From NCBI GenBank assembly GCA_045653035.1, contig JAZOLO010000021.1:1-64000 (forward strand): a stretch of DNA of 64,000 nucleotides, written 5' to 3'. This DNA comes from RGIG6353 sp045653035 (GTDB lineage: Bacteria; Bacillota; Clostridia; Oscillospirales; SIG627). The notes beneath the pieces are model-generated. The model ran no database searches, was not told where the DNA came from, and saw nothing but the letters and a program-made list of their open reading frames with translations. Both the position numbers and the translations under genes were made by a program. This document shows, piece by piece, positions 43,150 to 50,380 of this stretch. Position 1 is the first letter of the stretch. Every line of letters begins with the position of its first letter.

Positions 43150-46100
43150 ATGGTATATCGCATATACGTAGAAAAAAAAGAGGGCGAAGCACATGAGGCG
43201 GCATCCCTTCTCCGTGACCTCAATAATTTCCTTGGGCTTCAGGAGGTAAAGGGAGTTCGAGTTATAAACCGATACGACGTGTCGGGAATTGACGAAAAGC
43301 TTTTCAACACTTCAGTAAAGACAGTTTTTTCCGAGCCTCAGCTTGACAACGCACGGGCAGAGCTTGACCCCAAGGGCGGTGTTCTTTTCGGAGTTGAACC
43401 CCTCCCCGGTCAGTTCGACCAGAGAGCAGACTCAGCGGCACAGTGTATACAGATAATATCAAAGGGAGAAAGACCCATTGTAAAGAGTGCGAAGATTTAC
43501 GTCTTGACAGGTGATATCACAAACGAGGTGCTTGACAGCGTAAAGAAGTACGTTATCAACCCCGTTGAATGTCGTGAAGCTTCCCTTGAAAAGGCTGAGA
43601 GTCTTGAAAGTGACGTGGCAGAGCCCGCAGACGTTAAGGTGCTTGAGGGCTTCAACGCACTTGACGAAAAGGGACTTCAGGACTTCCTTTCGTCTTATTC
43701 TCTTGCAATGGACTTAAACGATATACGTTTTCTTCAGGACTACTTCAAGGGTGAAAAGAGAGAGCCAACTATCACCGAAATCAGAATGATAGACACCTAC
43801 TGGTCCGACCATTGCCGTCACACCACCTTCCTTACAAACATCGACAAAGCAGAGTTTGAGGACTCACTTGCCGAAGAGACATGGAAGGAGTACATGGCAA
43901 AGAGAGACGAGCTTGGAAGACAGAATAAGTCAATCTGTCTTATGGACCTTGCAACAATTGCAGGTAAAGCGCTTGACAGGGCAGGCAAGCTTGAGGGTCT
44001 TGACAAGTCGGACGAAATAAACGCTTGTACGGTTAAGATAAAAGTAACGGTTGACGGAGAGGAGCAGGACTGGCTTCTTCTCTTCAAGAACGAAACACAC
44101 AACCACCCCACGGAAATCGAGCCCTTCGGCGGTGCGGCTACCTGTATAGGCGGTGCTATCCGTGACCCCCTTTCAGGTCGAAGCTACGTATACGCCGCAA
44201 TGAGAGTAACAGGCGGTGCCGACCCCACACGTCCCGTTGAAGAAACACTTCACGGCAAGCTTCCTCAGAGAAAGCTTGTAACCACAGCGGCACAGGGCTA
44301 TTCCTCTTACGGTAACCAGATAGGTCTTGCAACCTGTCAGGTAGATGAAATATACCACGACGGCTATCTTGCAAAGCACATGGAGATAGGTGCAGTGCTT
44401 GGTGCGGCACCTCAGTCCTCGGTACGCCGTGAGTGCCCCTCTCCTGACGACGTTGTAATACTTCTCGGAGGCAGAACAGGCAGAGACGGTATCGGCGGTG
44501 CAACAGGCTCGTCTAAATCCCACAACGAAAAATCCCTCGACACCTCAGGAGCTGAGGTACAGAAGGGTAACGCTCCCGAGGAGCGTAAGCTTCAAAGACT
44601 TTTCCGCAACCCCGAAGCTGTAAGACTTATCAAGAGATGTAACGACTTCGGTGCAGGCGGTGTATCGGTTGCTATCGGTGAGCTTGCAGACGGTCTTATG
44701 ATTGACCTTGACAAGGTAACAAAGAAATACGACGGACTTGACGGAACAGAGCTTGCCATTTCCGAGTCACAGGAAAGAATGGCAGTTGTCGTTTCTCCTT
44801 CCGATGCTGATAAGTTCATGTCGTATGCTGTGAGCGAAAACCTTGAAGCAACAATCGTTGCAAAGGTTACATCCGACAAGAGACTCGTTATGACGTGGCG
44901 TGGCAAAAGAATCGTTGACATATCCCGTGCCTTCCTTAACTCCAACGGTGCAGAAAAGCACATCGACGTTAAGGTAAAGAAGGGTGATATACACGTAAAG
45001 GAAAAATTCCACTCCTTCAAGGACGGCATTATAAAGACAGCCTCCGACCTCAATATTTGTTCAAGAAGAGGTCTTACCGAGCGTTTTGACTCAACTATCG
45101 GTGCAGGTACCGTCATGATGCCCTTCGGCGGTAAAAATCAGCTTACCCCCTCTCAGGCGATGGTAAATAAGATACCTCTTGAAAAGGGATATACGGATAG
45201 CGTTTCCTTTATGGCTTGGGGCTATAACCCCTTTATCAGCGAAAAGAGTCCCTACAGAGGTGCATACCTTGCAGTTCTTGAGTCTCTTTCAAAGCTTGTG
45301 GCAACAGGTGCTGATATAACGAAGGATACCTACTTCACATTCCAGGAATACTTTGAAAAGCCTCTCCGTGACCCCTACCGTTGGGGCAAGCCCCTTGCGG
45401 CACTTCTCGGTGCTTACAAGGCACAGATGGATTTTGAAATCGCATCTGTTGGCGGTAAGGACTCCATGAGCGGTTCGTTTGAAAAGATTGACGTTCCTCC
45501 AACACTCGTTTCCTTTGCGGTTTCCGCAGGTGTTGTGGACGATGTTATTACCTCAGAATTCAAGGGTGCAGATCATAAGACGGTGCTTCTTGCTCCCCTT
45601 TATACAGAAAATGCTCTTCCCGACCCCGATTCACAAAAGAGAGTTTACGCTGAGATAACACGCCTCATCCGTGAAAAGAAGGCTTTGTCTGTTCGTACAC
45701 TTACCCTTGGCGGTATTGCCGAAGCGGTAATCAAGATGGCAATAGGTAACGGTATCGGCTTTGAATTCGACAAATCTCTTGCCCTTGATGGTCTCTTTGA
45801 CTACGGCTACGGCTCGTTCATCGTTGAAATGACAGATGACACTCTTCCCGAGGGTGCAATTGTACTCGGTAAGACAATAGCTGAAGAAAAGCTCGTTTAC
45901 GGCGGTGAGGAGATAGCACTTTCAGAGGTGCTGGAGTCCTATAACACAAAGCTTGAGAAGGTTTATCCCGTAAATGCAGGACACTCCGACGTAACACCTC
46001 CCACCTACAGCTACAACTCATTCCACACCTATAAATCAAAGGACGGTGCACCGAAGCCCCGTGTTCTTATTCCCGTATTCCCCGGTACAAACTGTGAATA

Positions 46101-46851
46101 CGACAGTGCAAGAGCAGTAAGGGAGGCAGGCGCTGAACCCGAAATATTCGTTATAAATAACCTTTCCTCCACCGCTATTGCAGAGTCGGTACACAGCTTC
46201 GCCGTATCCGCCGCAAGCTCTCAGATAATCTTTATCCCCGGCGGCTTCTCGGGCGGTGACGAGCCCGACGGCTCGGGTAAGTTCATTACCGCTTTCTTCC
46301 GTAACAGCGAGATAAAGGAAGAGGTTAAGACACTTCTTGAGCTTCGTGACGGTCTTATGTGCGGTATCTGTAACGGCTTCCAGGCACTTATCAAGCTTGG
46401 TCTCGTACCCTACGGTACTATCACCGAGCCCTCAGAGCATGCACCTACCCTTGCGGGTAACATTATAGGTCGCCACCAGTCAAGAATAGTTCAGGTGCGA
46501 GTTGCTACCAACAAGTCTCCTTGGCTTACAGGCGTGAAAGTCGGCGACGTATTAAACGTGCCCATTTCACACGGCGAGGGAAGATTTACCGCTCCCCGTG
46601 AGCTTATCGACGCTCTCGGTCAGAACGGACAGATTGCAACCCAGTACTGCGATATGAACGGAAATCCCACCATGGATATAGACTTCAACCCCAACGGCTC
46701 AATAGATGCTATCGAGGGTATCATTTCTCCCGACGGACGCGTTATCGGTAAGATGGGACACGCCGAGAGAATAGGAAACGGTCTTTACAAGAACGTACCC
46801 GGTAACTACGATATGAAGCTCTTTGATTCAGCGGTAAAGTACTACAAATAA
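43150..46851 (+). CDS. purL: Phosphoribosylformylglycinamidine synthase, large single-chain type
   Basis: At 1233 residues this carries both the synthetase (PurL) and glutaminase (PurQ) parts, the single-chain form found in many Clostridia. Visible are TYWSDHCRHTTF, the ATP-binding FKNETHNHPTEIEPFGGAAT, GGKDSMSGSF, and a C-terminal class I glutaminase with the Cys in MCGICNGFQAL and His/Glu in SHGEGRFTAP. It is the last gene of the pur operon, followed by a terminator. Unlike PurF, its glutaminase residues are intact. Confidence 0.96.
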   Translation: MVYRIYVEKKEGEAHEAASLLRDLNNFLGLQEVKGVRVINRYDVSGIDEKLFNTSVKTVFSEPQLDNARAELDPKGGVLFGVEPLPGQFDQRADSAAQCIQIISKGERPIVKSAKIYVLTGDITNEVLDSVKKYVINPVECREASLEKAESLESDVAEPADVKVLEGFNALDEKGLQDFLSSYSLAMDLNDIRFLQDYFKGEKREPTITEIRMIDTYWSDHCRHTTFLTNIDKAEFEDSLAEETWKEYMAKRDELGRQNKSICLMDLATIAGKALDRAGKLEGLDKSDEINACTVKIKVTVDGEEQDWLLLFKNETHNHPTEIEPFGGAATCIGGAIRDPLSGRSYVYAAMRVTGGADPTRPVEETLHGKLPQRKLVTTAAQGYSSYGNQIGLATCQVDEIYHDGYLAKHMEIGAVLGAAPQSSVRRECPSPDDVVILLGGRTGRDGIGGATGSSKSHNEKSLDTSGAEVQKGNAPEERKLQRLFRNPEAVRLIKRCNDFGAGGVSVAIGELADGLMIDLDKVTKKYDGLDGTELAISESQERMAVVVSPSDADKFMSYAVSENLEATIVAKVTSDKRLVMTWRGKRIVDISRAFLNSNGAEKHIDVKVKKGDIHVKEKFHSFKDGIIKTASDLNICSRRGLTERFDSTIGAGTVMMPFGGKNQLTPSQAMVNKIPLEKGYTDSVSFMAWGYNPFISEKSPYRGAYLAVLESLSKLVATGADITKDTYFTFQEYFEKPLRDPYRWGKPLAALLGAYKAQMDFEIASVGGKDSMSGSFEKIDVPPTLVSFAVSAGVVDDVITSEFKGADHKTVLLAPLYTENALPDPDSQKRVYAEITRLIREKKALSVRTLTLGGIAEAVIKMAIGNGIGFEFDKSLALDGLFDYGYGSFIVEMTDDTLPEGAIVLGKTIAEEKLVYGGEEIALSEVLESYNTKLEKVYPVNAGHSDVTPPTYSYNSFHTYKSKDGAPKPRVLIPVFPGTNCEYDSARAVREAGAEPEIFVINNLSSTAIAESVHSFAVSAASSQIIFIPGGFSGGDEPDGSGKFITAFFRNSEIKEEVKTLLELRDGLMCGICNGFQALIKLGLVPYGTITEPSEHAPTLAGNIIGRHQSRIVQVRVATNKSPWLTGVKVGDVLNVPISHGEGRFTAPRELIDALGQNGQIATQYCDMNGNPTMDIDFNPNGSIDAIEGIISPDGRVIGKMGHAERIGNGLYKNVPGNYDMKLFDSAVKYYK

Positions 46852-46860
46852 AAAACGAAG

Positions 46861-46910
46861 GGGCTGTAGCAAAACGATTTAAGAATCGAGTTGTCTACAG
46901 CCCATTTTAC
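46861..46910 (+). terminator. Terminator of the purine operon
   Basis: GGGCTGTAG (46861-46869) pairs with CTACAGCCC (46895-46903), with an inner CGATT/GAATCG helix, followed by ATTTTACTT, just past the purL stop codon. Confidence 0.8.
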
Positions 46911-47069
46911 TTAATTATAAAAGTTTTTGAATGAGCGTAAGAGAGGAAGAGCTTTGTGATTTGTCATAGGAAGCACATATACTGCTTACAATCTTCCTTG
47001 ATGTTTCCCTTTCAATATATGAATAAAAAAATAATATTTGCAAGCTCAAGCGTTTATCAAAGGACGGAA

Positions 47070-47098
47070 AAAAGGACTTGAAAAAATCAAGTCCTTTT
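47070..47098 (-). terminator. Terminator of rplS
   Basis: AAAAGGACTTGA and TCAAGTCCTTTT form a 12-bp stem ending 9 bp beyond the rplS stop codon; on the minus strand it is followed by a T-rich run. Confidence 0.85.
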
Positions 47099-47106
47099 AA
47101 GTGAGC

Positions 47107-47451
47107 TTATTTTGCCTTATCTTTAACCTTTGCAGCCTTACCTACGCGGTCACGAAGATAATAAAGCTTAGCACGGCGTACCTTACCTTCACGGATAACG
47201 TCAACCGCAACTACGTTAGGCGAATGAAGAGGGAAAGTTTTCTCAACGCCAACACCGTTAGAAATTCTTCTTACGGTGAAGGTCTCGGAGATACCGCCGT
47301 TCTTCTTGGCGATAACAGTACCGTCAAAGTACTGAATTCTCTCTCTTGCACCTTCCTTGATTCTGTTGTGAACACGAACTGTGTCACCGATTCTGAATTT
47401 AGGTGCTTCAGCCTTAATCTGCTCGTTTGTGAAAGCCTTAATAAGATCCAT
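47107..47451 (-). CDS. rplS: Ribosomal protein L19
   Basis: The 114-residue protein of the 50S subunit has FRIGDTVRVHNRIKEGARER, QYFDGTVIAKKNGGISETFT and VRRISNGVGVEKTFPLHSP, all typical of bL19. It is a single-gene transcript here with its own promoter, a structured leader and a terminator. Confidence 0.97.
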   Translation of the reverse strand: MDLIKAFTNEQIKAEAPKFRIGDTVRVHNRIKEGARERIQYFDGTVIAKKNGGISETFTVRRISNGVGVEKTFPLHSPNVVAVDVIREGKVRRAKLYYLRDRVGKAAKVKDKAK

Positions 47452-47459
47452 TTTAGGCT

Positions 47460-47545
47460 CCTCCTTCCATTTTATTGGAAAGTAAAGGAATGTTCATGCC
47501 GAGTCCAGCAGAGGACTATCCCTATAATTCTCCATAGTAAGCGAG
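47460..47545 (-). promoter_or_regulatory. Structured 5' leader of rplS (candidate L19 autoregulatory leader)
   Basis: On the minus strand the leader contains the hairpin AGTCC-TCTGCT-GGACT, then CGGCATGAACATTCC, and a second hairpin TTCC-AATAAAAT-GGAA that abuts the AGGAGGAGCC ribosome binding site. Autoregulatory leaders of L19 are known in Bacillota; matching this to that class is by position and structure, not by a model search. Confidence 0.45.
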
Positions 47546-47549
47546 AGAT

Positions 47550-47578
47550 ATTATATCACAACATTTTTCAAAATGCAA
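47550..47578 (-). promoter_or_regulatory. Promoter of rplS
   Basis: On the minus strand TTGCAT (47573-47578) and TATAAT (47550-47555) are spaced by 17 nt, just upstream of the structured leader. Confidence 0.6.
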
Positions 47579-47618
47579 TACTTTTTTCAAATTTTTCTAG
47601 TAATTTCCCTTTTTTATG

Positions 47619-47647
47619 TTGATTTTTTTTATTTATTGTGATAAAAT
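47619..47647 (+). promoter_or_regulatory. Promoter of tRNA-Leu
   Basis: TTGATT (47619-47624) and TAAAAT (47642-47647) are spaced by 17 nt and end 19 bp before the tRNA 5' end. Confidence 0.55.
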
Positions 47648-47666
47648 AAACTCACATTATAAATAT

Positions 47667-47749
47667 GCGGGTGTGGCGGAATTGGCAGACGCGCTGGTCT
47701 TAGGAACCAGTGGTTCACCGTGCAGGTTCGACCCCTGTCACCCGCACCA
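47667..47749 (+). tRNA. tRNA-Leu (anticodon UAG)
   Basis: The 83-nt class II tRNA folds with acceptor GCGGGTG/CACCCGC, D arm GCG/CGC, anticodon arm CTGGT-CTTAGGA-ACCAG (anticodon TAG), a long variable arm and a T arm with TTCGACC. The discriminator A and the CCA end are encoded. It lies immediately upstream of the PvuII-like island. Confidence 0.96.
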
Positions 47750-47752
47750 CAT

Positions 47753-47794
47753 AATGACTGCAATTTTGATAAAAAGTTGCAGTCATTGTTTTTT
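47753..47794 (+). terminator. Terminator of tRNA-Leu, also left arm of island inverted repeat
   Basis: AATGACTGCAA pairs with TTGCAGTCATT across a 13-nt loop, followed by GTTTTTT. The first 21 nt (47753-47773) recur inverted at 50076-50096 with a single mismatch. Confidence 0.8.
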
Positions 47795-47834
47795 GCCTAT
47801 TTCCAAGGGTTTTCAGCCTTTTCATACATAAATG

Positions 47835-47868
47835 AAGCCGCCACGGAGCATTTCCGATGGCGGCTTTT
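47835..47868 (+). terminator. Terminator-like hairpin at the left side of the island
   Basis: AAGCCGCCACGGA-GCATT-TCCGATGGCGGCTTTT forms a strong stem with a T tract between the tRNA and the controller gene. There is no gene left to terminate, so it may be a remnant of an earlier insertion. Confidence 0.6.
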
Positions 47869-47940
47869 GTGCTTTCACCTCTTTGCCGATGAGGAATTAT
47901 GCACCCCTTTTGTGTAAAAGATTTCACACCGAACAGAGAT

Positions 47941-47964
47941 ACTTATTGTATGTAGACTTTTTGT
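47941..47964 (+). promoter_or_regulatory. Candidate C-box operators of the controller gene
   Basis: Direct repeats ACTTATTGT (47941-47949) and ACTTTTTGT (47956-47964) lie 15 bp apart upstream of the controller gene. Known C-boxes of PvuII-type systems contain ACTTATAGTC-like half-sites. A promoter TAGACT (47953-47958) and TATTAT (47977-47982) would overlap the second repeat. Assignment is by analogy. Confidence 0.4.
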
Positions 47965-48006
47965 GTTCAATCATGATATTATTGTAGCAATGGAGGTGTT
48001 CTAATT

Positions 48007-48222
48007 GTGGATATTATAAAAGTTTTTGGAACTAATTTAAAGAAACATCGTACCGCTTCGGGAATATCCCAAGAAGCTTTTGCGGAAAAATGTGGTATGC
48101 ATCGCACATACATAAGTGCAATTGAATGTTATCGTAGAAGTATATCTTTAGAAAACATTCAACGTATAGCCGATGCTCTTGAAATAGAAACATACAAATT
48201 ATTTATTGATGAAAGGGAGTAA
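48007..48222 (+). CDS. Controller (C) protein of the restriction-modification system, XRE-type regulator
   Basis: The 71-residue protein is a helix-turn-helix domain: RTASGISQEAFAEKCGMHRT, then YISAIECYRRSISLENIQRI. Such C proteins first activate their own and the endonuclease gene, delaying cutting until DNA is methylated. It starts with GTG (GGAGG lies 10 nt upstream) and is followed 4 bp later by the PvuII-like endonuclease, as expected for a C-R operon. Confidence 0.88.
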   Translation: MDIIKVFGTNLKKHRTASGISQEAFAEKCGMHRTYISAIECYRRSISLENIQRIADALEIETYKLFIDERE

Positions 48223-48226
48223 GTGA

Positions 48227-48760
48227 ATGAGATTTTATGGTGCTGAACACAAACGACTGATTAGGAAATTAAACCAGTTGTGGAATAACTTACATGATTT
48301 ATCAGAAATGGCTAAAGAATATGGTATTGAAGATATATTTCAAGATAATGGTGCAAAAATTTTGCAGCAATTAGTATATTTGAATATGCAAGTGCTTCCA
48401 GGCAGAGAGGGAAACGATGCTATTTCTCCAAGTGGTACAGAATGGGAAATGAAGTCGATAAATCTGTCGACAAGTGCCAGTGGATTTAGCACAAATCATC
48501 ATACAAATCAAACTATTATTGATAAATACAGAAAAGTCCCTTGGACATTTGCTATTTATAGGGGTATCACGCTAGATGAAATCTATGTCATGACACCCCA
48601 AATGCTTGAACCATTATACCAACATTGGGAAGATAAATTAACAGTGATGCCCCATTTAAACAATCCCAAAATACCAGTAAAATTTGTGCGTGAAAATGGA
48701 ATAAGGGTATATCCTATTGATCAATACAATCCAATCGATCCCGATTCAATCGAGTTCTAA
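48227..48760 (+). CDS. Type II restriction endonuclease, PvuII-like
   Basis: The 177-residue protein closely resembles R.PvuII from memory: IEDIFQDNGAKILQ, VLPGREGNDA, EWEMKSIN, GFSTNHH, KYRKVPWTFAIYRG and NNPKIPVKFV. The catalytic D64, E74 and K76 of the PD-(D/E)xK site are in place, as are the H91-H92 pair corresponding to DNA-contacting His residues of PvuII. Recognition of CAGCTG is therefore predicted. A C-terminal tail of about 20 residues (VYPIDQYNPIDPDSIEF) goes beyond the R.PvuII end. Its gene converges on the methyltransferase gene, with a 15-bp overlap. Confidence 0.92.
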   Translation: MRFYGAEHKRLIRKLNQLWNNLHDLSEMAKEYGIEDIFQDNGAKILQQLVYLNMQVLPGREGNDAISPSGTEWEMKSINLSTSASGFSTNHHTNQTIIDKYRKVPWTFAIYRGITLDEIYVMTPQMLEPLYQHWEDKLTVMPHLNNPKIPVKFVRENGIRVYPIDQYNPIDPDSIEF

Positions 48761-49747
48761 ACACATCTGCTCTGCTTGTGAGGATAACCTTATAAATTCT
48801 CCTGCCATAATTCTATCGTAATTATCTTTAGATTTATTTATATCATTTGAAAATCTAAATATTGATGCAGCTACATATTCTTGAGATAATTCAAAGCTCA
48901 ACCATTTTCGGTTGAGCTTTTCTGCCACCTGCCCGGTAGTATTGCTCCCACCAAATATATCTACAACAATATCATTTTTGTTGGTAAGAAATTTAATGAA
49001 AAATTCAGGTAATCCTTGTGGGAAACGAGCAGGATGCCCTTTAATCCCTAATGCTTTGCATATTCTTAAATATTGACTATTGCTTTCGCTATTAGAAATC
49101 TGTAACAGATTCGGGGGGATAGCACCACCATTATCCTTTCCCCAAGAGGATTTTCCTAGAACATGCCCAGAAGGTCTTACAGTTCCTTCTTCTTTAACAA
49201 ACTCTTCAGGATTATTGATAAGTCGCTGCATTCTAAAAGAGTATGGGGTCAACACTTGTGTAACATCCGCTTTGCAGTGTGGGGTTTTGCACAGCCACCA
49301 AACGGTATTCACTGACGTCTTAGCTCGTAACTTTCGCTTATTAACCCACTCGATAGGTGCTGGTAACGCACTAGGATTATGCCAATAAAATGGTTGGGCT
49401 AACGAAAAACCAACAACATCACAGAGCTGTATCAATGTTCTGAATTGATACAGACTATACGTAGGCATACCTTTTTCGTAGGCGCCTCCTAAATCAATAA
49501 CAAAACTTCCGTCTTCTTTTAGTTTTTTATAAACAATTTTTCCGAACTCACACAACCAATCAACATACTGTTCTTGATTTTCATTTCCATATTCCTTTTT
49601 CCTTTGTAATGCAAATGGAGGACTAGTTACAACGAGACTCACACTTTCGTCATCTAACTCCTTCAATAAATCCAAAGAATCACCACAGATGCACATTCCT
49701 TTGTCTGTTGAATAACCTACTGCATTATTGAATATATTTTCAAACAT
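48746..49747 (-). CDS. Site-specific DNA methyltransferase, PvuII-like (cytosine-N4)
   Basis: The 333-residue protein resembles M.PvuII: motif IV TSPPFALQRKKEYGN near the N-terminus, FVIDLGGAYEKG, FYWHNPSALPAPIEWVNKRK, GAIPPNLLQISNSESNSQYL and the C-terminal motif I VVDIFGGSNTTG with KWLSFEL. This permuted order is the beta class. It should make N4-methylcytosine in CAGCTG. The ATG at 49747 is preferred to an earlier in-frame ATG because AGGAGG sits just upstream, inside the preceding regulator gene. The C-R genes face it convergently, unlike the divergent layout I recall for PvuII. Confidence 0.92.
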   Translation of the reverse strand: MFENIFNNAVGYSTDKGMCICGDSLDLLKELDDESVSLVVTSPPFALQRKKEYGNENQEQYVDWLCEFGKIVYKKLKEDGSFVIDLGGAYEKGMPTYSLYQFRTLIQLCDVVGFSLAQPFYWHNPSALPAPIEWVNKRKLRAKTSVNTVWWLCKTPHCKADVTQVLTPYSFRMQRLINNPEEFVKEEGTVRPSGHVLGKSSWGKDNGGAIPPNLLQISNSESNSQYLRICKALGIKGHPARFPQGLPEFFIKFLTNKNDIVVDIFGGSNTTGQVAEKLNRKWLSFELSQEYVAASIFRFSNDINKSKDNYDRIMAGEFIRLSSQAEQMCLELD

Positions 49748-49958
49748 CACTATCCTCCTCAAAACAAAATTCAGAGATGTCACTAATATCACAATTTAAA
49801 GCTTTGCAAATTTTTTCAAGACTTTCCATAGCAACAAATTCATCTTTTCCAAGTTTTGCTAATACATTGGTACTTATACCAGCTATTGATATTAAATCTG
49901 TTCTCTTCATGTTTTTGTCAAGCAAAAGTTTCCATAGTTTTAAGTATTTAACAGCCAT
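49740..49958 (-). CDS. XRE/Cro-type regulator upstream of the methyltransferase
   Basis: The 72-residue helix-turn-helix protein (MKRTDLISIAGISTNVLAKL, MESLEKICKALNCDISDI) belongs to the small Cro/C1 group. Its end overlaps the methyltransferase start by 8 bp, so the two are translationally coupled. It is distinct from the C protein; it probably adjusts expression of the methyltransferase operon. Confidence 0.85.
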   Translation of the reverse strand: MAVKYLKLWKLLLDKNMKRTDLISIAGISTNVLAKLGKDEFVAMESLEKICKALNCDISDISEFCFEEDSDV

Positions 49959-50102
49959 ATCTCACACTCCTTTTTTGTATATTGTAACATAAATATTTGT
50001 ATTAGTCAATAAATAATCACCAAATCGTGATATTTTTGAAATTTCAGGGGGTGCAAAATTGCCCCATAAGAAATCTTTATCAAAATTGCGGTCATTTGCC
50101 AG

Positions 50103-50136
50103 AAAAAACGACAAGTTTCACCTTGTCGTTTTTTTA
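50103..50136. terminator. Bidirectional terminator-like hairpin
   Basis: AAAAAACGACAAG-TTTCAC-CTTGTCGTTTTTTT lies just outside the right inverted repeat of the island and just before the hairpin array. No gene ends here, so its origin is unclear. Confidence 0.7.
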
Positions 50137-50291
50137 ATGAAATTTGCCTGTGGCAAGTGAAATAGCTTCGCTATGAAATACACTTTTGCCTTACGGCATA
50201 TAAAAAGGCGAATTTTATTTCACATTTTTCTGAAAGAAAAATATTTCATAATCCGTCAGGATTATTTCATATCAATGAAGTTGATATTTCA
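50137..50291. repeat. Array of six short hairpins with TTTCA/TGAAA spacers
   Basis: Successive stems: TTGCC/GGCAA (50144-50156), ATAGC/GCTAT (50162-50174), TGCC/GGCA (50187-50198), ATTTTTC/GAAAAAT (50224-50242), TAATCC/GGATTA (50249-50264), TATCAA/TTGATA (50270-50286). Loops are 3-5 nt and most spacers contain TTTCA or its complement TGAAA. Stems all differ while spacers are kept. No open reading frame covers it. Together with the terminators it fills the gap from the island to lysA. Confidence 0.75.
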
Positions 50292-50329
50292 CTAAAATTA
50301 TAATATCCTTATGGTTCTGCTTTCCCACC

Positions 50330-50378
50330 AAAAAAAGAGATATTCCCATAGCATGTTCGCTTAGGGATATCTCTTTTT
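50330..50378 (-). terminator. Terminator of lysA
   Basis: AAAAAGAGATATTCCC pairs with AGGGATATCTCTTTTT around a GCATGTTCGC-containing loop, ending next to the lysA stop codon; A and T tracts flank it. Confidence 0.85.
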
Positions 50379-50380
50379 CT

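Larger units (their letters stand above)
47753..50096. mobile_element. PvuII-like restriction-modification island bounded by 21-bp inverted repeats
   Basis: A 21-bp sequence at 47753-47773 (within the tRNA-Leu terminator) matches the reverse complement of 50076-50096 at 20 of 21 positions. Between them lie a controller gene, endonuclease gene, methyltransferase gene and a second regulator, all more AT-rich than the flanks. No integrase or transposase is present. The interval is interpreted as a horizontally acquired cassette; how it moved is unknown. tRNA 3' ends are common insertion points, but no direct duplication of the tRNA end was found. Confidence 0.55.

Noticed and set aside
47667..50096. 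Direct att-site duplication of the tRNA-Leu 3' end at the right end of the island
   Set aside because: No copy of the tRNA 3' sequence was found near 50000-50300; only the inverted 21-bp terminator match is present, and there is no integrase.
50137..50291. CRISPR array
   Set aside because: Hairpins differ in sequence, spacers are only 5-12 nt and no cas genes are present. No other part of the window shows regularly spaced identical repeats.
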